Origin: an uncultured Prevotella sp.
GTDB taxonomy: Bacteria > Bacteroidota > Bacteroidia > Bacteroidales > Bacteroidaceae
Direction of reading: 5' to 3'
NCBI GenBank assembly: GCA_900547005.1
Contig: URER01000006.1
Span: 1-64,000, forward strand
Length of the DNA: 64,000 nt
The stretch's first letter is position 1. Every line of letters begins with the position of its first letter. A model generated the notes under the pieces. That model was not told where the DNA came from. It saw only the letters and a list, made by a program, of their open reading frames with translations, and searched no databases. Of the stretch, positions 8,062-15,089 are shown piece after piece. The position numbers and the translations under genes were made by a program.

Positions 8062-11000
8062 CTCACCACCACCTTTCTGCCGTCACGTATGTACAAACCC
8101 CTCAAAGGATTCGTCACACGCAGTCCTGAGAGCGTATAGTAAACCGAGTGCCGTCCGCTCCCGGCCACACTGATGCGGTCTGTCGCCGTGATGCCGTCGC
8201 CGAAATCTATTGTCATGGCCTTGGCACCAGCCACCGACGATGTTCTGAGACGCAGATAAGCCTTGTTTGCAGCAATCGTCCCGCCTCCGTCCTGCACGGG
8301 ATAGAAGCCAACGCCACGGCTGCCGTCGCTCAGTATGAAGTTCTTATAGTTGCCGTCCACTGCATATATATATGCAGGCTCTGTCACGCCGACAAGCCAG
8401 TTGGCATACGCCGCAGTGGCATCATCCGTGAAAGGCACCTCGTATTCACCGCTATTGCCACGCAGGAGTATTCCCTCCCCTGCCGGAACATCGGTTACGT
8501 TGCTTACGAACAGAGTCATGCCTCCGTCAGCCGATGAGCCGGAAGTGCCCGAGGCGATATAGGCTTTCAATCCCTTCACCCCACTGAAATCGAGCGGCCG
8601 CTCACAGCAATAGGTCGCGAGTCCTGTCCCACCTATGCTTATCACAACGCTTGTCTGCGGCTGCTCCGACCCGGTAGAGCCGTCAAGATTGTCTGGCAGG
8701 TCGGGGTTGTCGATATATTCCACACCATTATAGGGTATGACGGGCAGCGTGACGGTGGTCTTGTTGTTGTTCTCGTTTACTTCCACAAAGAATCCTTTTC
8801 CACCGTTTTCTGTTGTATTGTCATCTATCCATGCCGTAACGTTATGCGCCCCTTCCTCAGCAACCCAATAGTTCCAGCCGTTGCCAGTTCCGGAACTGCT
8901 GCCTCCGCCGTTTGCAGTTAGAGACTGGAACTCGTGCGAAGCCATGGAATTGTAATATGTATCACACCACGTTATAGGCGCGGCATTATAGTCTTTGCCA
9001 TCCACTTGGAACTGCACGCCGTGCTTTATATTCCCCGGCGTGGCCTGGTCTCCGGCGTTCACGGCCACGGCGGTGAAACGCAGGTGGTCGCCCGGCTGTA
9101 TCGTCCCGTCCGTGCGCGAGAGGTTCTCGTATGTAACATCAGTAACATAGAGGTCGCATCCGCCCGTAACCGGAGTGTAATCCCTGTTCACGGCCGTTGC
9201 CACATCCCCTACGTTGAGTTTCTTTACCCGGCTGTTGTTGCCCTCATCGCTCTCGTCAGGCAGCCGGTTGTCATGATCCACAAGAGCCGTAACGGTATGT
9301 CCGCCGGCTGTGGCCGTCCATTCCGCAGTCAGCAGCAAGTCCTCTCCTGCCGCAAGTCCTTTGTTATATGAGTTGTTTATGACGTTCGTCTTGCCGTCGA
9401 TGTCTATCCGCAATCCGATGACCACGCCCGACGGGATGTCGACGGTGCTGTTGTTGATGATTTTCACGGTGAAAGCCACCCTGTCGCCTTTCTTCAGCGA
9501 CGCCGTCCCCGATGCGTTCTTCCATGCCAGTCCCTCAACGGCGAGGTCGTAACCGCTTATCCCCTCGAGCGGTCCGCCGCTTGCCGGCTCTGCATCGTCG
9601 GGTTCGGGAAGCCCCGGCAAGGTCGCCTGTCTGTTGTTTGTAACGGGCACATTGTCCACGGAGACTATGTCGGCAGATTGCGAATTATACACTTGCGTAT
9701 TTGTAAATGTTACATTTCTCACACCGCCTGCACCATTCCAGTTCGAGGAGCGCACGAAGACGGCGGCGAGGTTCTGCCCGAATATGTCCTGTATTGTTCC
9801 GCAGTTGACTACATAGTTGTTCTCGAACTTTATCCATTCGGTGTTCTGGAACCCATAGCCGGGAAAGTCGGTATTCACACGTATGCCTGCTGAGAGGACA
9901 CCGTCGCATATATAATTGTTGTAGATTCTGTGCCGGTTGCCGCCGAATATGCCGATGCTGCCGGCGCGCCAGTCGAGTTCCACGGTGTTGTAACAGAACC
10001 TGTTGTCATGTTCGTCACCACATTCATGGCTGTGGTTCCACATCGCCAGGCCGTCGTCGCCGTTGTTGCGCACGGAGCAGTTATACACCGTAGAGTTGCT
10101 TGTGGCGCGGCAGAAGTTGAGTCCGTCGGCAATATTGTCGCGCAGGCGGCAGTTGACAACGCGTATGTTGTTGCCCAACTCGAACCACGCGCCACACTCA
10201 AAGTGCTGTATCCACAGGTCGTGGGCGAAGAATCTGTCCGGCCCGCCCTCCAAGCCTTTGTAGTTGGCCTCCTGATGATGGCGCGAGTTGAGACGGGAGG
10301 TCAGATGTATGCCTGAGAGTTCCGAGCCTCCGCTGCATACCACTCCGCCACCGCCGGCACCCGAGCTTGTAAACGTGATGTTTGTATGGAATATTCCCGC
10401 GCCGACAATTCTCACGCTGCCAGGCAGATACCACTTGCCGCCAATCTCATAATTTCCTTCCGGTATATATAATGTCTTGCCCAGCCTCGCGGCCTCCTTC
10501 GCCGCCCTTACGACATCGTTGCCATAGTCGGCCGCGCTGACTGAATTGCCGGGACATTCCGTCATTGTCACTTTCTCTATCTCGAGGAAGTCAACGCCGT
10601 ATTCCAGACCGTTCGCACCGCTGCTCTGAATCCTTATCCTGTCGCCCGCGCTGACGCCTCCCTCGATGATGAAGCCCACCTCGTCGAAGGCGAAACACGG
10701 GATTCCGCCGCTTATATATGTGTCGCTGGCGTTGTCGGTATGCGTCGCGTCATAATACTGCCAGGACCAGTAAGAACTCAGCTCTATCCTGTCCTTCACG
10801 CTGCCGTAGACCCTCACATTCCGCTTTACGCCGTTCACGTATATGTCGAGTGAACCTCTTAAGCCATCAGTCCCGGCCGTGGCATCGGGCAGTGTGAAGC
10901 GCATCGTCACTCCCTGACCGCTCCTCACGGCTGTCCACTCTGCGTATGAGCCGGCACCGGGCAACGCTATATACGAGCGTTCCGAAGCCTGTGTGGCGAT

Positions 11001-11207
11001 ATTGCGCGGGGCGTAGTCGGCCGACATCCGCAGTTCTGCCCCACCACCAAGCAATGCGTCGACCGACTCATACCTTGTGTAGGGCATCAAAGCACCGACT
11101 CTACCGCCGGCATCCGGCTCCGGAACATTATAGTCGAAGGCCGCCGACGGCAGAGAAGTTGCAAAAAACGCACAAATTACCAATTTACAAAAACCTTTAT
11201 CAAACAT
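8058..11207 (-). CDS. GH87 family secreted alpha-1,3-glucanase/mycodextranase-like enzyme
   Basis: A 1049-residue exported enzyme. The ATG at 11207 gives a signal peptide (MFDKGFCKLVICAFFATSLPSAA); the in-frame TTG at 11231 is rejected. Residues about 40-215 form a CBM35/CBM6-like module (MPYTRYESVDALLGGGA, YVNG, YWSW, DEV). Residues about 220-520 are a right-handed parallel beta-helix carrying DNIADGLNF and NNGDDGLAMW. The three aspartates (D361, D384, D385) are spaced 23 and 24 apart, exactly as I recall for the catalytic triad of GH87 alpha-1,3-glucanases, and the motif contexts agree. Two CARDB-like modules follow (about 550-660, 680-820), then a C-terminal tail like that of T9SS cargo (YYTLSGLRV, LRGLYIRDGRKVVVR). 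It should cut alpha-1,3-glucan (mutan, pseudonigeran) or nigeran outside the cell. Confidence 0.82.
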   Translation of the reverse strand: MFDKGFCKLVICAFFATSLPSAAFDYNVPEPDAGGRVGALMPYTRYESVDALLGGGAELRMSADYAPRNIATQASERSYIALPGAGSYAEWTAVRSGQGVTMRFTLPDATAGTDGLRGSLDIYVNGVKRNVRVYGSVKDRIELSSYWSWQYYDATHTDNASDTYISGGIPCFAFDEVGFIIEGGVSAGDRIRIQSSGANGLEYGVDFLEIEKVTMTECPGNSVSAADYGNDVVRAAKEAARLGKTLYIPEGNYEIGGKWYLPGSVRIVGAGIFHTNITFTSSGAGGGGVVCSGGSELSGIHLTSRLNSRHHQEANYKGLEGGPDRFFAHDLWIQHFECGAWFELGNNIRVVNCRLRDNIADGLNFCRATSNSTVYNCSVRNNGDDGLAMWNHSHECGDEHDNRFCYNTVELDWRAGSIGIFGGNRHRIYNNYICDGVLSAGIRVNTDFPGYGFQNTEWIKFENNYVVNCGTIQDIFGQNLAAVFVRSSNWNGAGGVRNVTFTNTQVYNSQSADIVSVDNVPVTNNRQATLPGLPEPDDAEPASGGPLEGISGYDLAVEGLAWKNASGTASLKKGDRVAFTVKIINNSTVDIPSGVVIGLRIDIDGKTNVINNSYNKGLAAGEDLLLTAEWTATAGGHTVTALVDHDNRLPDESDEGNNSRVKKLNVGDVATAVNRDYTPVTGGCDLYVTDVTYENLSRTDGTIQPGDHLRFTAVAVNAGDQATPGNIKHGVQFQVDGKDYNAAPITWCDTYYNSMASHEFQSLTANGGGSSSGTGNGWNYWVAEEGAHNVTAWIDDNTTENGGKGFFVEVNENNNKTTVTLPVIPYNGVEYIDNPDLPDNLDGSTGSEQPQTSVVISIGGTGLATYCCERPLDFSGVKGLKAYIASGTSGSSADGGMTLFVSNVTDVPAGEGILLRGNSGEYEVPFTDDATAAYANWLVGVTEPAYIYAVDGNYKNFILSDGSRGVGFYPVQDGGGTIAANKAYLRLRTSSVAGAKAMTIDFGDGITATDRISVAGSGRHSVYYTLSGLRVTNPLRGLYIRDGRKVVVR

Positions 11208-11326
11208 CTCCTCTTGTTTTATAAAACTCAAACGCTGAAACGATTCAATAGCTAACGGTAGAACAACTTATTTTCTCAACTGCCTATATATCTGTAAAAC
11301 ATTCTCCGTCACAATCAATTACGCCA

Positions 11327-11357
11327 CAAAATTATGCGTTTTATCAATACCGTCAAA
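11327..11357 (-). promoter_or_regulatory. Promoter of the GH87 operon
   Basis: On the minus strand, TTTG (11354-11357) and TAATTTTG (11327-11334) are 19 bp apart. The leader to the ATG is about 110 nt. I see nothing else in the gap 11208-11629. Confidence 0.75.
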
Positions 11358-11629
11358 TTCTTATTCAAAATGTATAACGTTATTTCTTTCAAACCGCATG
11401 GGGTTAGACGCGCTAACTTGCTAATATAAAGAGAGATACAGCACATTCACCATATTTCACAGAAGTGGCTTTTGTATAACGGTTTTCACAGTCACAGCCC
11501 CACTTAAAAGCCCCCTGCAAGAGCATTATCCGCCCACTTTTTATTATAATGAGGTATAGGATATAGGTTTTCACCGACATCTCAAAAAGAAAGGACAACC
11601 CGAAGGACAAAATAACAGCCTGTAAATCA

Positions 11630-11658
11630 TTGTATATACGACAAAATGACTATCTTTG
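11630..11658 (+). promoter_or_regulatory. Relic promoter of the ORF6N pseudogene
   Basis: TTG (11630-11632) and TATCTTTG (11651-11658) are 18 bp apart and lie 17 bp before the pseudogene ATG. The promoter outlasts the broken gene. Confidence 0.55.
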
Positions 11659-11674
11659 TAAAAACAAAAAAGAT

Positions 11675-12112
11675 ATGGCCGAAATAACAACCTCCAAATG
11701 CCTATAGAGGTAGCTACATATAACGACAACCTGCCGACACAACAGCATATAGAATCCCTCATTTATAATATCCGAGACCAACAGGTCATGATGGATAAGG
11801 ATTTGGCTGTATTATACGGTGTTTGAGACCCGTGTGTTAAATCAGGCTGTAAAAAAGGAATAAGGAGCGTTTCCCCGAACATTTTATGTTCAGACTAACT
11901 AAGGAGGAGTGTTCAAGATCACAATTTGTGACCTTGAACGGAAAACGTGGAGAAAACATCAAATATCTTCCATACGCTTTTACCGATAACGGGAAATAGA
12001 TGACAAGTTGTTTCATATCGGAGCGTCCATCAAGGATTTAGGAAAGAAAGTATTTGCGTTTAGTTTGATGGCGGAGACACCAGACGAACTCCTTTCACGA
12101 ATATCCCGTTAG
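11675..12112 (+). pseudogene. Decayed ORF6N-domain (phage-type DNA-binding) gene
   Basis: No single frame is open, but successive frames read a recognisable ORF6N protein: an opening MAEITTSK, then IRDQQVMMDKDLAVLYG, then after a shift ETRVLNQAV, then FPEHFMFRLTKEECSRSQF, LNGKRGENIKYLPYAFTDNG, and finally KLFHIGASIKDLGKKVFAF and ETPDELLSRI before TAG. ORF6N proteins are KilA-N-like DNA-binding proteins common in Bacteroidota prophage and islands, usually 180-300 residues with a variable C-terminal part. Here there are at least two frameshifts, and the segment between FTDNG and KLFHIG looks deleted. The remaining promoter and intact ends show recent decay. Confidence 0.7.
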
Positions 12113-12189
12113 TTTTATTTTATTTGAGGTACATATATATGTCGCTCATGTCACCATTTAAATCTTTACGAATAACTCTTCTCAGAATT

Positions 12190-12664
12190 GCGTTTTTTCA
12201 AACAAACTCTCTCCTGCTCTCAAAAACGCGAAAATACGGCATTTTAGGCTATTTTGGGCTAATTAGCTAATAATCAGACGGTTACGCCGGTTTTGGGCAA
12301 AAATACCCGTTTTTGAGGTCGTTTTAGGTCTCGTTATTTTGCAACGAAGGCTCCGTTAGACGCCAACGGAGCCACTTTTGGCCTCCGAAACCTATCCCGT
12401 TGCAATGCAAAACGGCCTAAAACGGACTGCAAAAGTGGCACTTTTGAATGCTAAGGAACGTTAAATCGACCAAAAACGGCATTTTCCCGCGTTTTCCCGG
12501 ACGGCAAAATTTTACAAAAATCGGCCCGATTTTTTTCCAACGGAGGCCGTTTTGAAATTTTGAGTTACGAATTTTGAGTTTTGAATTGGGATTTTTGAGA
12601 GTGAAAAATGGACGAAAATGAGTAACGAGACCTATATTTAACATTCGTTAGCGTGAGAGAATCG
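12190..12664 (-). repeat. Dispersed intergenic element R1, copy 1
   Basis: About 475 bp of non-coding sequence, matched end to end on the opposite strand by 26880-27354 and more loosely by 39900-40372. Shared landmarks in order are an AACGCxAAAATA end, AATCAGACGGTTA, CCGTTTTTGAGG, repeated CTCCGTTAGA, the near-palindrome AAAAGTGGCACTTTTG, GCTAAGGAACGTTAAATCG, an AAAATTTTGAG/AATTTTGAG-rich stretch and a GAGAGAATCG end. The GAGAGAATCG end abuts the broken ATPase remnant. Confidence 0.8.
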
Positions 12665-12670
12665 TTTTTC

Positions 12671-12814
12671 AAATGTAAAGATTTTTGATTTTTTCTCTCT
12701 TAGAAATGTACCTTTCCCGGTCTGTCGTGCTCCAAAAAGGAATATACCATCCTCCAACTCCCCGTCAATCTTTAATTTGCGTTCTATCGCATCAATTCTG
12801 TTTACTGCCCGCAT
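12671..12814 (-). pseudogene. N-terminal remnant of an AAA (DUF4143-type) ATPase gene
   Basis: Reading from the ATG at 12814 on the minus strand gives MRAVNRIDAIERKLKI, DGELEDGIFLFGARQTGKG, TFLREKKSKIFTFEK before the sequence runs into repeat R1. This is the start of an AAA_14/DUF4143 ATPase: a short lead-in, hydrophobic strand and Walker A loop (GARQTGK), where the usual S/T after the lysine is G. About 48 codons of roughly 400 remain. The rest was lost where R1 copy 1 now lies. Two repeat units sit directly before the ATG, matching the arrangement at the intact ATPase gene (38207-39505). Confidence 0.65.
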
Positions 12815-12876
12815 TTCGGATTTTCAACGTAAATACGCAGTGCCATTGCGGATTTTCAATGTAAATGCGCAACAAA
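12813..12876 (-). repeat. Two-unit 32-bp array upstream of the ATPase remnant
   Basis: On the minus strand the core TTTACRTTGAAAATCCGMAATG occurs twice (written here with ambiguity codes), the units starting 32 bp apart. The unit nearest the gene runs into its start codon. Position relative to the ATPase parallels the 33-bp array at 39548-39637, although the sequence differs. The rest of 12877-13051 shows nothing I can name. Confidence 0.6.
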
Positions 12877-13051
12877 GATGGTTCTTCGGAAGAATATTGG
12901 CTGGGGATTTCCACCCACAACCTGTTTATTTGCCAACAAATTGTAAATATTCGAGTAATACAAATAAGTCCGTCTGAAAAACGTAACACACTGACTACAA
13001 AGAAGTTATATTTTTACAAACCAAATATTCGTTATACATTTGGAGTATTCC

Positions 13052-13082
13052 TTGCTCTTTTACCCTAACATTGATAATTTTG
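13052..13082 (+). promoter_or_regulatory. Promoter of the SusCD/GH97 locus
   Basis: TTG (13052-13054) and TAATTTTG (13075-13082) with 20 bp between them, 95 bp before the first gene of the locus. The leader of about 85 nt could hold regulation, but I see no clear riboswitch. Confidence 0.65.
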
Positions 13083-13176
13083 TAATCGAATAAAGGCATC
13101 GGCTGGTGTCATTCCCCCTACCTGCATAACAAGAAATCTATAATAATAATGTCTAACTTAACAAAAAGAAAGAACT

Positions 13177-13683
13177 ATGAGAAAAACTTCTAAGTTTCTA
13201 ATGCTGTTGTTTGCGGCCGTGGCGACATCATTCTGCTTCACCGCCTGCGACGACACAGAAGACGGTTCGTATGTTCCTCCTATCACATTAGGAGAGAAAA
13301 TCGCCGGGCAATGGCAGTTGAGTTCAATCACACAGATTGACGAGAGCAACGCCAAGACCATGGACCTGACCGGACAGTTCGACTTCGCCACGTTAGGACT
13401 CAGCCTCAACGAGGACGGAACCTACACGGTATCGGGCAGCGCACCGGCCTTCATCCCTGCATCAGGGACATGGCGCATGGCAAACGATTTCGTCAGCTCA
13501 GACGGGACGGCGGCACAGATTATCATGAACGACAACCTGTTCCTCACCGTCACGGGCGTACCGACAGGCGGCACATCCCACCTGAAATTCAAGCTGACAC
13601 GTAAGGCCAAGGGCATTGCTTTCGTAAGCTATGAGTATGACTTAATAAAGGTCAGCAATGAACCGACAGAACCAACAGAGTAA
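13177..13683 (+). CDS. Small lipoprotein with lipocalin-like fold (DUF5004-like)
   Basis: A 168-residue lipoprotein. The signal peptide ends in a lipobox (CFTAC, lipidated cysteine at residue 24) followed by DDTEDG, an acidic stretch typical of Bacteroidota lipoproteins sent to the cell surface. The mature part, beginning GEKIAGQWQLSSI and ending KAKGIAFVSYEYDLIKV, has the GxW start and repeated strands of lipocalin-like DUF4923/DUF5004 proteins. It is the first gene of the SusCD locus and lies 18 bp before the next. In such loci this position usually holds an accessory glycan-binding surface protein; that role is inferred. No catalytic motif is seen. Confidence 0.65.
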   Translation: MRKTSKFLMLLFAAVATSFCFTACDDTEDGSYVPPITLGEKIAGQWQLSSITQIDESNAKTMDLTGQFDFATLGLSLNEDGTYTVSGSAPAFIPASGTWRMANDFVSSDGTAAQIIMNDNLFLTVTGVPTGGTSHLKFKLTRKAKGIAFVSYEYDLIKVSNEPTEPTE

Positions 13684-13701
13684 AGAAGGAGGATTTGGAT
13701 T

Positions 13702-15063
13702 ATGAAAAAAAGTATTTTAGTTTCTTTGATGCTCCTTGTATCAATGTTATCATTCGCACAGGAAGAGCTCGGCACACCTAAATATTATACAGTGCCTGCC
13801 GTATTCACTCCGACAGACAAGGTTACTATCTATTTCGACTTGGCCGAGACGGGTTTTCAGGACGGTGTGGACCTTTATCTATGGTGCTGGCAGCCGACAG
13901 AACCCGATGCCGGCAACTTCGACAGTTCGTCAGATTTCGCGAAGCTCACGTATCTGGGCGATTACAGATATTCAATGACTATCGTCCCGGTGGACTATTT
14001 CTTCCAGAACCAGACGCGTTTCGCCACAAAGGAAGAACTGCGCGCCTATATGCTCGACGCTGAGAGCGGTTGGGGCGAGGCTGGCTACTGGTCACGTCTG
14101 AAAGTGAAAGGCAACACCCAGCAGAGTGGTGTGTTCTGTATCAACCACACACGCGACGAGTTATCAGACTTCAAGAAGTCGGGCAAGGATATGCAGGCGT
14201 TCTCCGGCTCCGGGGCAAACAGCCAGTATGGCGGCTACACCGACAAGTGGACAATGGACAAGCCGCTCTCAATACTGTTTAACGGCGACCTCGTAAAGGT
14301 GGGCGGAAGAACGCTCAACGAGATTGGCGCGACAGGCATCAAGGTGGGAACGCACGCAGGTGTGAGCGGTATCTATACCGATATGGACGACAACGAGATA
14401 GAATATGACTTCGTTGACCCGCCCGGAAAGAACATCAACCAGCAGTGGAACGTATGGCGTCCGGGCTGTCTCGACAAGGCGAGCCTGCGCGACTGCGGCA
14501 ACGGTGTGTGGAAATGGGATATCGAGACTCCGCAGCGTTACTTCTCATACAACCCTGTCAACGCCGACGAGGGACCAGTAGGCACTGACGGAACATACGG
14601 TCCGTATATTCTGACCGACGGAGGTATGATAGGCGCGGACGGCAATCCTGCCCCCAACCCCGACTTCTTCGGCTCGTTCGTAGCCCAGAGCATCAAGTTC
14701 GGACTGGTGCTTGAGGACTGGTCGGCTTCAGTATTCGACCTTGAATTCAAGGCAGGCACGGCAGAGGCATATCCGGATCCGGCGTTCTCTTACTTCCCGA
14801 GCAAGTTCAGCAAGTACGACATCCTCACATTGATACGCCAGTATAACGGCCGTACCGACGGCGATTTGCAGTGGACAATCACAGCCGGCGGCAAGACCTT
14901 CGGCGGCACCATGACAGGAAACCGCGACAAGCGTCAGGGCTATGCCAACCTGTTCAAGGAGTTGTCGGGCACCACAGCCACAACAATCCACGTAACAATA
15001 AAGAACGCCAAAGACGCAGTGGTGGTAGAAGAAGACCTCCCGCTGACAGAGGTTGACGAATAA
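13702..15063 (+). CDS. Secreted protein of unknown function in the SusCD locus (SusE/F-position)
   Basis: A 453-residue protein with a classical signal peptide (MKKSILVSLMLLVSMLSFAQ). There is no lipobox cysteine. Residues about 25-130 begin with a strand-rich module (FTPTDKVTIYFDLAETGF, LYLWCWQPTEPDAGNF) reminiscent of starch-binding SusE/SusF immunoglobulin-like modules, and the last 100 residues (about 350-453) look like a second beta-sandwich. The aromatic content (W, Y) is high, as in carbohydrate-binding proteins. I recognise no catalytic site. It is 18 bp after the lipocalin-like gene and 26 bp before susC, so it belongs to the same transcript. A glycan-capturing role is likely but inferred. 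Confidence 0.6.
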   Translation: MKKSILVSLMLLVSMLSFAQEELGTPKYYTVPAVFTPTDKVTIYFDLAETGFQDGVDLYLWCWQPTEPDAGNFDSSSDFAKLTYLGDYRYSMTIVPVDYFFQNQTRFATKEELRAYMLDAESGWGEAGYWSRLKVKGNTQQSGVFCINHTRDELSDFKKSGKDMQAFSGSGANSQYGGYTDKWTMDKPLSILFNGDLVKVGGRTLNEIGATGIKVGTHAGVSGIYTDMDDNEIEYDFVDPPGKNINQQWNVWRPGCLDKASLRDCGNGVWKWDIETPQRYFSYNPVNADEGPVGTDGTYGPYILTDGGMIGADGNPAPNPDFFGSFVAQSIKFGLVLEDWSASVFDLEFKAGTAEAYPDPAFSYFPSKFSKYDILTLIRQYNGRTDGDLQWTITAGGKTFGGTMTGNRDKRQGYANLFKELSGTTATTIHVTIKNAKDAVVVEEDLPLTEVDE

Positions 15064-15089
15064 CATAAACCTAATAATAAAGCAAAAGT

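Noticed and set aside
12417..12644. Short open frame inside R1 copy 1
   Set aside because: The frame is not kept in copies 2 and 3, and its peptide is made of low-complexity words.
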